In this document: in pieces, positions 54,551 through 62,731 of the stretch
How positions within the stretch are numbered: position 1 is the stretch's first letter
Layout of the letters: each line of letters starts with the position of its first letter
Source: JBBREP01 sp963716525
GTDB taxonomy: Bacteria; Actinomycetota; Acidimicrobiia; IMCC26256; PALSA-610
Assembly: GCA_963716525.1 (NCBI GenBank)
Contig: OY970315.1
Location: 1,364,001-1,428,000, forward strand
Direction of reading: 5' to 3'
Length of the DNA stretch: 64,000 nucleotides
Program-made: the position numbers and the translations under genes
Notes under the pieces: generated by a model
Database searches by the model: none
What the model saw: only the letters and a program-made list of their open reading frames with translations
Told to the model about the DNA's origin: nothing

Positions 54551-56621
54551 ATGCGCTCGATCGGCACACGGAACTCGCGACGGCGCGCGGCGCTCGCGTC
54601 CCTCCTCGGATCGGCGCTCCTCCTCCCGGCGCTCGGTGCCGGTGCCGGTGCCGCGCCGGCGCCCGCGGCCGCGGCAGTGGCGCTGTCGGTGAGCCCCGCG
54701 GTCGGACATCCACAGCAGACCGTGAAGCTCGCGGGGTCGGGTTGGGGCACCGCCGAGACCGTGAAGCTGTACTTCGACGCCGTCGGCCCGGCCGGCTTGC
54801 GTGGGCAGGTCGTCACGGCCTCGAACGGCAGCTTCGCGGCGGTTGCCGTCACCGTGCCCGCGACCGCGACGCCCGGAAGCCACTCCTTCGTCGCGTACAG
54901 CTTCTCGTCGAACCACGTCGCGCGCGCCGCATTCGTGGTGCGCACCGACTGGCCGCAGTTCGGCTTCGGGCCGGAGGCGACCGACGCGAACCCCTACGAG
55001 AACGTGCTGAACCGTACGAACGTGACGCAGGTGCGCGAGCGGTGGATGTTCTCACCGAGCGAAGCATCCCTCCTTTCGACGCCGGTCGAGGCGAACGGCC
55101 TCGTCTATGTGGGTGACCGGTCCCTCTCCTACGTGTACGCGTTGGACGCCGCCTCGGGCGCGCTGCGCTGGCAGACGTATATCGACGACGAGTGGGTCAC
55201 GAGCGTCCCGGCTGTGGCCAACGGTTCGGTGTACGTCGTCACCGGCGACATCGGCACGCTCGAAGCACTCGACGCGGGCACCGGCGCGATCCGCTGGACT
55301 GTCGGCACGTACACGTACGGGACGCAACCGGTCGCGGCGAACGGCAACGTCTACGTCGGCGGCGCGCTCGACCAGCTGGCGGCGAGCGAGATCCTCGCGT
55401 TCGACGGATCGAAGGGCACGTTGCGGTGGCACGCGCCGTACGTCGGCGACGTGTGGGCCGCCGACGCGTCGGTGGTGCTCGCCGAGCTCGGGACGCCAGA
55501 CTCCGGCTACACGAGCACCGCGGCGTTCGACGCCTCGAGCGGCAAGCTGCTCTGGCGGACGGTGCCGATGGGCGGACTCGCCATCGCGAACGGCCTCGTG
55601 TACGGCTCGCAGGGCTCGACGCTCTACGCGCGTGACGAGCAGACGGGTGCCGTGAAGTGGTCCGTGTTCGAGCAGGGCGGCACGTGGAGCAGCACTGCCA
55701 TCGCCGGCTCGACGGTGTACGTCCCGCTCACGCGCAACGGTGGCACCCGTATTCGAGGCTTGCGCGCGACCACCGGCCAGAGCCTCCTCGACGCAAAGAT
55801 CGGCGGTCTCATCGCCAGCGGACCGGAGTACGCGAACGGGCTGCTCTACCTCACCACTCGTGCTGGCCACATGGAGGCGATCGACACGGCCGGTGCTGTG
55901 GTGTGGAACGCGGTGACGGGCGCTGCCAGCAGCGCGCCGCTCGTCGTGAACGGGCACCTGCTCTACACCGTGCGCCCGCTGGAGTTCGGCGCGGTGCTGC
56001 ACGAGCTCGCGCTGCCCACCGTGCCCGCTGCACCGGCGTTGACCGGGATCAGGAGCGGCAACGGTTGGGTGTCGGTGGCATGGGAAGCGCCGTCGTCGTC
56101 GGGATCGTCAGCGGTCTCGAGCTACGTCGTCACGACGAGCCCGGGTGGCCAGACGGCCACGGTCCCGGCGACGGCCCTGCGAGCAGTGGTCGCCGTGCCG
56201 AACGGCACGATCCAGACGGTGCACGTGCAGGCGGTCAATGATGCGGGTCGGAGCGATCCCTCGAACGATTCGGCCGCGTTCACGCCCGCGGCATCGACGA
56301 TCAACGTCACGACGCAGTACAACGCGACCGACAACACCCGGCTGCTGAAGAACGCGACGTACTTCGGGCAGGACGCAGCCGGCGCGCAACGCACCTCCGT
56401 CGCGATCCTCGCCTACCTCGTCGGGCTCGTGCACACGCCGGACATCACGCCGGTGGTTCCGCCGGTGAGCAGTGGTCCGAACGGCTACACCACGCCGTGG
56501 TCCGCAACCGACCAAGCCCGCGCTCGTGGTCGTGATGCGTCAGTACGGTGTCACGCCGGCGGAAGCGCAGTACTTCAGCGTGATGCTGGCCGGCTACCTC
56601 CTCGCCCTCGGTGGCAACTGA
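54551..56621 (+). CDS. Secreted PQQ-type beta-propeller protein with Fn3 domain, frameshifted near the end
   Basis: ATG 54551 behind AGGAGG. Signal peptide (RRRAALASLLGSALLLPALGAGAGAAPAP, cut near 38), then an IPT-like domain (VSPAVGHPQQTVKLAGSGWG). An outer-membrane-PQQ-type propeller follows, with repeated units such as VYALDAASGALRW, LEALDAGTGAIRW and ILAFDGSKGTLRW. A fibronectin III domain (AAPALTGIRSGNGWVSVAWE) precedes a short tail. An extra C near 56516-56519 breaks the tail; the right frame gives ALVVVMRQYGVTPAEAQYFS to a stop at 56621, total 689 residues. No quinoprotein active site is evident; a binding or scaffold role is likely. Confidence 0.8.
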
Positions 56622-56714
56622 GGACCGTCCAGGTCGTCGCCGCTGCCTTGCCACGCGACGATCTTGTGCATACCTCGAGCGCGCGCGGCCGAAGGGTATG
56701 AACGCTGCGTGGGC

Positions 56715-56745
56715 CGAGACAGCCTGTTGCCGTCTCGCTCTTTTT
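56715..56745 (+). terminator. Rho-independent terminator after the propeller gene
   Basis: CGAGAC (56715-56720) and GTCTCG (56732-56737) form a 6-bp stem with an 11-nt loop, followed by CTC and TTTTT (56741-56745). It lies about 95 nt after the corrected stop. One of the few classic U-tract terminators in this window. Confidence 0.7.
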
Positions 56746-56771
56746 CAAGTCGGTGGGCTGGCGTTGTTTGA

Positions 56772-56824
56772 GTTCGGTGGCCGAACCACCGATGGGTGGG
56801 AAAAGTGCCCCGATATCCCACCCA
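56772..56824 (+). other. Structured leader with mutually exclusive hairpins before the DUF3494 gene
   Basis: GTTCGG-TGG-CCGAAC (56772-56786) overlaps TCGGTGG-N5-CCACCGA (56774-56792), so only one can form. A third stem TGGGTGGGA/TCCCACCCA (56793-56801 with 56816-56824) follows at once. The 339-nt gap 56622-56960 holds this, the terminator and about 135 nt with no further signal. It does not match a riboswitch class I recognise. Confidence 0.45.
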
Positions 56825-56960
56825 CTCTTGCGTCACCATCCCGATCCCACTGTGAAGTCGGTCCGGGCAGTCGGTTCATCAGTTCCTGACCTGCTCGGGC
56901 GCGCGCGGGCAGCAGTGCTGCTGGAGGCGGTGCCTCGCGAAATCTGAATCGAGCGTCCTG

Positions 56961-57944
56961 ATGACGAGTCACACCCGAGTCCCGCGACGCGCGCGCGCCG
57001 CACCCACGGCGATCGCGGCGACGATCGGATCCATGATCCTCGCGTTCACCGGACCCGCATCGGCGGCGACGCCGGCGAAGGTGCAGCTGGGCACCGCCGC
57101 CGAATACTCCGTCCTCGCTTCCACGACGGTGACGAACACCGGTAACAGCGTGCTGTCCGGCAGCCTCGGCCTGTCGCCGGGCACGTCGATCACCGGATTC
57201 CCGCCGGGCACGGTGCTCCCTCCCGGCACGACGAATGCGACCAACGCAGCTGCCGCGACCGCGCGCGCCGATCTCACCGCTGCCTATCTCGACGCGCAGG
57301 GCCGGGCGATCGACACCACCACCGGCGCCGATCTCGCCAACCGCCATCTGCAGGCCGGCGTGTACGCGGGACCGAGCAAGGGTGCGCTCCAGTTGACCGG
57401 ACCGCTCGTCCTCGACGGTGCGGGCGACCCCAACGCCGTCTTCATCTTCCAGACGGATTCGTCGTTGACGACGGCGTCGAGCAGCACCGTGTCGCTCGTC
57501 AACGGAGCCCAGGAGTGCAACGTCTTCTGGCAGGTCGGGAGCTCGGCCACGCTCGGCAGCGGGTCGGTCTTCGCCGGCAACATCATGGCGCTCACATCGA
57601 TCAGCCTGAACAGCAGCGTCGTCGTGCACGGCCGTGCGCTCGCGCGGAACGGCGCGGTCACGCTGATCAACGACACGTTCACGCCGCCGACGTGCGCGAC
57701 CTCGATTCCGGGCTCGACGACGACGACGACGCCTCCGGGCTCGACGGCGACGAGCAGCACCTCGGGATCGGGGTCCGCCCTTGCTGGCAGCAATGGCGTG
57801 CCCGGCGTCGGTGGGCCGCCGCGCACCGACGCGATCCCCGCGCACAACGGCGTTCCGTGGGTGCCGCTGGCGCTCGTCGCGTTGGCGGCCGTGCTGTTCG
57901 CGGTCGCTGTGGTCGGGTACGGCCGTCGCGCACGCCGCGTGTGA
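56961..57944 (+). CDS. Ice-binding-like (DUF3494) secreted, membrane-anchored protein
   Basis: 327 residues. A signal peptide ends near ASA-AT (about residue 36). The DUF3494 beta-solenoid begins VQLGTAAEYSVLASTTVTNTG and includes GVYAGPSKGALQLTGPLVLDGAGDPNAVFIFQ (marker, about 134-165) and VFWQVGSSATLGSGSVFAGNIMA. A Thr/Ser/Gly linker and a C-terminal helix WVPLALVALAAVLFAVAVVGYG with Arg tail follow. Family members bind ice or act as adhesins. There is no LPxTG motif. GTGA overlap with a sortase gene suggests the two act together. Confidence 0.82.
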   Translation: MTSHTRVPRRARAAPTAIAATIGSMILAFTGPASAATPAKVQLGTAAEYSVLASTTVTNTGNSVLSGSLGLSPGTSITGFPPGTVLPPGTTNATNAAAATARADLTAAYLDAQGRAIDTTTGADLANRHLQAGVYAGPSKGALQLTGPLVLDGAGDPNAVFIFQTDSSLTTASSSTVSLVNGAQECNVFWQVGSSATLGSGSVFAGNIMALTSISLNSSVVVHGRALARNGAVTLINDTFTPPTCATSIPGSTTTTTPPGSTATSSTSGSGSALAGSNGVPGVGGPPRTDAIPAHNGVPWVPLALVALAAVLFAVAVVGYGRRARRV

Positions 57945-58684
57945 GCCGCCGGCCTGCTCGTGGCGATGGTGCCGCGGTGGTGGCGGCGCTGTGCGCGATC
58001 GCGGCGTTCGCAGGATGCACGACGAAGGCGCGCCGGGCGATCCCACCCGTTCGCCACACCAGCGCCCCCACGACTGTGACCACGACGCCCGGCACCGCGC
58101 CGCCCGCCCGCCCGCTCCCAGCGCCGGCCGCGCTCACGAGCGCCGGAATCGGGTTGCGCGAAGGACCGGTGCCGGTACCGCTGACATTGCAGATCCCGGC
58201 GATCGGGCTCGACGTGCCCGTGGTCAGTGTCGGCATCACGACGAAGAACGTGATGGATGCCCCACAGGGCCGCACCGACAGCCCCGTGTGGCAGCAGGCG
58301 TTCTGGTACCGAGGGAGTGCCGTGCCGGGCGCGATCAGCACCGCGTTGATTGCGGGGCACATCGACGATCCGGCCGGCCGGCCAGGTGCCTTCGCCGGCA
58401 TCGATCGGCTGCGCAGTGGCGACAGCATCGTCATCCACGACACGCGAACCGGCCTCGACGTGCGGTTCGCGGTGACGGGCACGGAGCACTATTCGCGGGC
58501 CGAGTGGACCGACCGCGCCGTGCTCACACGGATGTACGGCATCGGTCCGGTGGTCGGTACGTGGCCGCAACGCTCGCGCGACGGCCGGGCGCATCTCACC
58601 TTGGTCACGTGCGCAGGGACGTTCCGCAACGCGATCGGGACTCATGACGAACGCCTTGCCGTGTACGCGACGCGTGTCGCCTGA
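57941..58684 (+). CDS. Class F-type sortase (lipoprotein or membrane anchored)
   Basis: 247 residues from GTG 57941. The N-terminal hydrophobic segment AAVVAALCAIAAFAGC could be a lipobox signal. The sortase domain starts PLTLQIPAIGLDVPVVSVGI; catalytic His in ALIAGHIDD, Cys in LTLVTCAG and Arg in LAVYATR. It cuts a sorting signal and links proteins to a nucleophile. The only co-transcribed candidate substrate, the DUF3494 protein, lacks a recognisable LPxTG, so the target is uncertain. Confidence 0.85.
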   Translation: MSRRPARGDGAAVVAALCAIAAFAGCTTKARRAIPPVRHTSAPTTVTTTPGTAPPARPLPAPAALTSAGIGLREGPVPVPLTLQIPAIGLDVPVVSVGITTKNVMDAPQGRTDSPVWQQAFWYRGSAVPGAISTALIAGHIDDPAGRPGAFAGIDRLRSGDSIVIHDTRTGLDVRFAVTGTEHYSRAEWTDRAVLTRMYGIGPVVGTWPQRSRDGRAHLTLVTCAGTFRNAIGTHDERLAVYATRVA

Positions 58685-58753
58685 GCGTCGCCGCGACCGC
58701 CGCGTCCCGTGCGCCACGACGTCGAGCTGCTCGATCGCGGCGCGGCGGAGGTG

Positions 58754-59140
58754 TCACCTTGTCGCGTTCGCGAGGACTTCGCGCACGTACCGCACGACCG
58801 CTTCCAGGTCGGCCTGCGAGAGGCGCCCGCCGAACGCGGGCATCCCGCCACGGCCACGCTCGACGATCCGTAGCTGCATAGCGGGGCTCGGCAGGTCGCG
58901 TTGGAGCCGCCCATCCCCGAATCCGGGACCGGCCCCTCCGCTGCCCCGAGCGCCGTGGCAGCTCGCGCAGCGCGCGACGTAGACGGATCGTCCGCGCAGG
59001 AGCTGCTGGTCGTGCGCCTGGGCGCCGGTCGGCATCGGCGCGCGGCCTCCGCCGCCCGCACCGCAGCCGGCAAGGAGCACGAGGGCGAGCGCGCCGGCGG
59101 TGAGGATGGTCGCGATGCGGGGTATGCGCGGCACGGTCAC
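58754..59140 (-). CDS. Small c-type cytochrome lipoprotein
   Basis: 128 residues from GTG 59140. Lipobox LLAGC (Cys about 26), haem motif CASCH, and an axial Met in GGMPAFGGRLSQADLEAVVRYVRE. A single-haem class I cytochrome on the outer face of the membrane, able to pass electrons to an oxidase. No oxidase or dehydrogenase partner lies next to it. It is convergent with the sortase gene. Confidence 0.87.
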   Translation of the reverse strand: MTVPRIPRIATILTAGALALVLLAGCGAGGGGRAPMPTGAQAHDQQLLRGRSVYVARCASCHGARGSGGAGPGFGDGRLQRDLPSPAMQLRIVERGRGGMPAFGGRLSQADLEAVVRYVREVLANATR

Positions 59141-59212
59141 AGGGTGATCGTCGTCGAGTCTTCGGCCACGGTGATGCGCCTTGTTCTACCCGCCGTCGGT
59201 TGCTCGATCTTG

Positions 59213-60775
59213 TCAGACCGGCGGGTGCGCGTCGGCCATCTCGCGCAGCTTGTTCTTGAGGATCTTGTCGAGCGTGCCGAGCGGGAACTCGTCGACGGCG
59301 TACACCGCGCGCGGCACCTTGAAGTCGGCGAGTTGCCCACGGCACGTCTCGATCACGTCTCGCTCGAGCGTGGCGTCGTCGCTCGCGCCCGCGGCCTTGA
59401 TGACAAAGGCGACGACGACCTCGTCGAGGAAGTCGTGCTGCTTGCCCACCACCGCCACCGAAGCGACGCCCGCCACGGTGCCGATCACCTCTTCGACCTC
59501 CCGGGCCGACACGTTCTCGCCACCGACCTTCAGGAGGTCCTTGTCGCGTTCGCGGTAGAAGACGTTGCCGCCCTCGCCCATCATCACCATGTCGCCGGTC
59601 TTGAACCAGCCCTCTTCGAACGACTTGGCGTTCGCCTCGGGGTTGTCGTAGTACTCGAGGAAGAGCTGGATCCCGCGCGTACCGCGCATCCACAGCTCGC
59701 CGGTCTCGCCCGGTGCGCACAGCTTGCCCGTGTCCTTGTCGACGATCGCGATCTCGTAACCCGGCGTCGGGTGTCCCATCGAGCGCTCGGGCAGGTGCTC
59801 CGCGGGCTTGCCGGAGATGGCATGGGTGACGGTCTCGGTCATCCCGTAGGCGGCGTAGATCTTGATCCCGAACATCTCGTCGAGCATCGGCAGGATCAAC
59901 CCGAACACCGCGACGCGCAACTTCGTCTTCGGTCGATCCGGGTTGCCGAGCGCTCCCATCACGAACGGCATGAGCGAGATGTGCGTGATCTCGTGGCGTT
60001 CCACGACATCCCAGAAACGGCTCGTCGACCATTTCGGCGTGAGCACGGCCGTCGCGCCGACGCCGAACACCGAGAAGAACGACCAACTCTGTGCGTTGAC
60101 GTGGAAGAGCGGCAGGTAGATCAGGTACCGGTCGTCGGTGCCGAGATCGATCGTCCGCGGACCGCTGCGGCTCGCCCAGATGGCGTTCGCGTGGGTGTGG
60201 ACGACGGCTTTCGGCTTGCTCGTGGTACCCGATGTGAACATGATGCCGAACGGCAACAGCGGGTCGATCTCGCGACCCGGCCACGCCGATGCGTCACCAT
60301 GAAGTTCGTCGAACGTCGTCGCGTCGGCGCGGGCCGCGCCGTCGCCGATGGTCACGACCCATTGCAGGTCGTCGCCGCACTCGGCGATGTGCGAGGCGAA
60401 CTTCGCCTCGGTGATCGCGCCGACGCATTTCGTGTGCTGCGCGAAGTACGCGACCTCCGACGGGGCCGAGCGCGTGTTGGTGGTCACCGCGACCGCACCC
60501 ACCGTGGCGCACGCCAGCCAGGCGAGCAGCATCTCGGGGCAGTTGTCGGCGTGGATCAAGACCTTGTCGCCGAGGCCGACGCCACGCTCGACGAGCCCGA
60601 CTGCAACCCGGCGCGTGTCTTCGAGGAGCGTGCTGTAGGTCCAGCTGCGTTGCGCACCCTCGGGCGGATCCCAGATCAGGGCCGGGTGATTGGGCTTGCT
60701 CTGCGCCCAGGTCCGGAGCAGCCAGGGAATGTCCTGGCCGTGCATCTGGAGTTCTTCGATTGCCGCGCGATCCAT
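59213..60775 (-). CDS. Acyl-CoA synthetase (AMP-forming)
   Basis: 520 residues. FTSGTTSKPKAVVHTHANA (ATP loop), YAAYGMTETVTHAISGKP, GWFKTGDMVMMGEGGNVFYRERDKDLLKVGGENVSAREVE (marker, about 395-434) and KVPRAVYAVDEFPLGTLDKILKNKLRE with the catalytic lysine. It resembles crotonobetaine/carnitine-type (CaiC) ligases in HVNAQSWSFFSVFGVGA. Only distantly similar to the ligase at 6335. Its substrate is unknown and there is no catabolic operon beside it. Confidence 0.9.
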   Translation of the reverse strand: MDRAAIEELQMHGQDIPWLLRTWAQSKPNHPALIWDPPEGAQRSWTYSTLLEDTRRVAVGLVERGVGLGDKVLIHADNCPEMLLAWLACATVGAVAVTTNTRSAPSEVAYFAQHTKCVGAITEAKFASHIAECGDDLQWVVTIGDGAARADATTFDELHGDASAWPGREIDPLLPFGIMFTSGTTSKPKAVVHTHANAIWASRSGPRTIDLGTDDRYLIYLPLFHVNAQSWSFFSVFGVGATAVLTPKWSTSRFWDVVERHEITHISLMPFVMGALGNPDRPKTKLRVAVFGLILPMLDEMFGIKIYAAYGMTETVTHAISGKPAEHLPERSMGHPTPGYEIAIVDKDTGKLCAPGETGELWMRGTRGIQLFLEYYDNPEANAKSFEEGWFKTGDMVMMGEGGNVFYRERDKDLLKVGGENVSAREVEEVIGTVAGVASVAVVGKQHDFLDEVVVAFVIKAAGASDDATLERDVIETCRGQLADFKVPRAVYAVDEFPLGTLDKILKNKLREMADAHPPV

Positions 60776-60848
60776 GTCGCGACCCTAGGTACGGCGCAGC
60801 CGTTCACGCACCTCAGAGCGTTTGCCCGCCTCGTTGCGGCAGGGGTGC

Positions 60849-61856
60849 TCAGGAACAGACGACGTTGACGCACTGATTGCCGCCGTTGCCGTGCGCGATG
60901 TTGCCGCCGCCGTCGACGACGCCGGCGACCGCCTCGATGCCGCGCCAGCCGTTGTCGTTCGCGACGTTGCTCGTGATCCGGGTCCCGGGTGCGTCGACCT
61001 GGATGCCATCCCAGCCGTTGTCGTGCGCCATATTGCCCAGGAGCACGATGCGGCGGTCGGACTTGTCGATCCGCATGCCGGTGCGCTCCGTGTGATCGAT
61101 GACGTTCGACGAGACGGTCACCGACGCGGCTCCGAGCGACACGAACATGGCGGTTCCCGGATTGTTGTGCAACACGTTGGCGACGACGTGCACGTACTGC
61201 GAACCCGTGACGTAGACCGCGATGCAACCAGAACAGGCGTCGGCGATGGCGTTGGTCTCGTGGTTGCGCAGCACGTCGACGTACGACGACGCGTCGACGG
61301 AGATCGCTCCGGACAGCCGGTTGCGAAGCTGGTTGTCGGCGATCGTCACGTGATCCGACCCGTAGGTGAGGATGCCCAAGGCCATGTGGCCCTCGAACAC
61401 GGCTCCCCGCACGACGTTGTGGTGCACAACCGCGTGGCTGCCGAAGAACACGTAGGCGCCAACGCGGTTCCCGTCGAGCGCGAGATGCTTGATCGTGAGG
61501 TGCTGGACGTACTGGGGGTCGACCCCAAGGCCAAAGCCGCGGATCGTGCCGTTGCGCACCACGATGTCGTGGTGACGAATGATCCAGACGCCCGGTGTGA
61601 GCACCCCACTGCGGTACGTCCCCGAGATCGTGTGACCGTGCAGGTTGACGTCGATGTTGTCGCCCACGACGTACAGGCCGACACCCGGACAGTTGAGGAG
61701 GTCGTGCTGCAGCACGATGCTGTGCGTGATCGACTGGCCGCACTGGATGGACGTGTCCGCCACCGCCGGAGCGGCGACGCCGGCGCCGCCGAGCACCAGG
61801 GCTGCGGCACACGCCACCCACGTCAGCGGATTACGGATCAGGCGCGTGCGCTTCAT
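60849..61856 (-). CDS. Secreted right-handed parallel beta-helix protein
   Basis: 335 residues from ATG 61856, which has GGAAAGG upstream and begins a signal peptide (KRTRLIRNPLTWVACAAALVLGGAGVAAPAVA, cut near 34); an in-frame ATG at 61949 is rejected. PbH1-type repeats follow: DIVVRNGTIRGFGLGV, HLTIKHLALDGNRVGAYVF, HVTIADNQLRNRLSGAISV and VTVSSNVIDHTERTGMRI. Cysteines near each end may form disulfides. The fold is typical of polysaccharide lyases and surface proteins, but no catalytic set is evident. Confidence 0.82.
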   Translation of the reverse strand: MKRTRLIRNPLTWVACAAALVLGGAGVAAPAVADTSIQCGQSITHSIVLQHDLLNCPGVGLYVVGDNIDVNLHGHTISGTYRSGVLTPGVWIIRHHDIVVRNGTIRGFGLGVDPQYVQHLTIKHLALDGNRVGAYVFFGSHAVVHHNVVRGAVFEGHMALGILTYGSDHVTIADNQLRNRLSGAISVDASSYVDVLRNHETNAIADACSGCIAVYVTGSQYVHVVANVLHNNPGTAMFVSLGAASVTVSSNVIDHTERTGMRIDKSDRRIVLLGNMAHDNGWDGIQVDAPGTRITSNVANDNGWRGIEAVAGVVDGGGNIAHGNGGNQCVNVVCS

Positions 61857-61982
61857 GGTCGGCCTTTCCGGTGCGGTCCGAGCGATCTGAGGAAGCTCAT
61901 CGTCCACGCACTCGGCGGCTCGCCAATAGGGCCGAACGTCACCAGGCATGGACGTCCTGATCAGCAGGCGCCATGGTCAGCG

Positions 61983-62055
61983 TGGGCCGCCCGGGACTCG
62001 AACCCGGAACCTGCGGATTAAAAGTCCGACGCGCTGCCAGTTGCGCCAGCGGCCC
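61983..62055 (-). tRNA. tRNA-Lys (anticodon TTT)
   Basis: 73 nt. Acceptor GGGCCGC/GCGGCCC, anticodon loop CTTTTAA (TTT), T-arm CCGGGTTCGAGTCCCGG, discriminator A, no encoded CCA. The anticodon stem has one weak outer pair. Stands alone between the beta-helix gene and the DUF4383-like gene. Confidence 0.93.
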
Positions 62056-62113
62056 GAAGCCGTCACGCTAATCGGGCTTCGGGCCGCACCGACCCGGCCG
62101 ACTCGGCAGCTTT

Positions 62114-62626
62114 CTACGAGCGCGTCACCACCGGAGTCGTGTCGCGCACGCGCCGCTCGACCACCACGTCGGGCGTGAACAGCGCGGGGAGCGCGAGCAC
62201 CAGGCCGACGACCAGGTACATCCAGCCATTGCGGTGCGTGACCGCGACCCAGCGATACAGGTGGTTCGGCGCCACGTCGAGCACGACCACGAGGCCGAAC
62301 GCGAATGCGGCCGTGCCGAGGAACGCGAGCGCGGAGCGGGTGCCGCCCGGCTCGACCGAGCCGAGCATCACGAATACGCCGAACCCGATCTCGATCAGTC
62401 CCATCAGCGGGTTGTGGGAGAGATGCCACACCATCTGGTGCGGCTGGTAGATGTGGCCGGTGTCGACACCGGTGCGCGCGACCGCTGCGATCCCGAGCAC
62501 GGTGAAACCCACTCCGATCACGAGGCCGATCAGTTGCGGGAGACGGCTCGCGGTCCGCTCGTACCGCTCGTATCGCTCGGGTGCCACCTCGTCGTCGACG
62601 GCTACAGAACTTCTTCGTGTGAGCAT
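62114..62626 (-). CDS. DUF4383-like four-helix membrane protein
   Basis: 170 residues from ATG 62626, behind AAGGAG; a longer reading to 62713 is rejected. Helices at about 31-50 (LPQLIGLVIGVGFTVLGIAAV), 76-94 (NPLMGLIEIGFGVFVMLGSV), 102-121 and 138-158. The pattern HNPLMGLIEIGFG and PNHLYRWVAVTHRNGWMYL is typical of the DUF4383 group of unknown function. No operon partners. Confidence 0.8.
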   Translation of the reverse strand: MLTRRSSVAVDDEVAPERYERYERTASRLPQLIGLVIGVGFTVLGIAAVARTGVDTGHIYQPHQMVWHLSHNPLMGLIEIGFGVFVMLGSVEPGGTRSALAFLGTAAFAFGLVVVLDVAPNHLYRWVAVTHRNGWMYLVVGLVLALPALFTPDVVVERRVRDTTPVVTRS

Positions 62627-62731
62627 CGGAACTCCTTCGTCCTGAACAACGAAGGTGTACCCGTCGTGCGAAATCGGGTAACCCGAAGGAGCCGGCGCGC
62701 CGCGAGCGCGCAAGGGGTTGTAGAGCGCGCG

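Noticed and set aside
58901..60868. A 655-codon + strand open frame
   Set aside because: Antisense to the second acyl-CoA synthetase and part of the cytochrome gene; no recognisable protein pattern.
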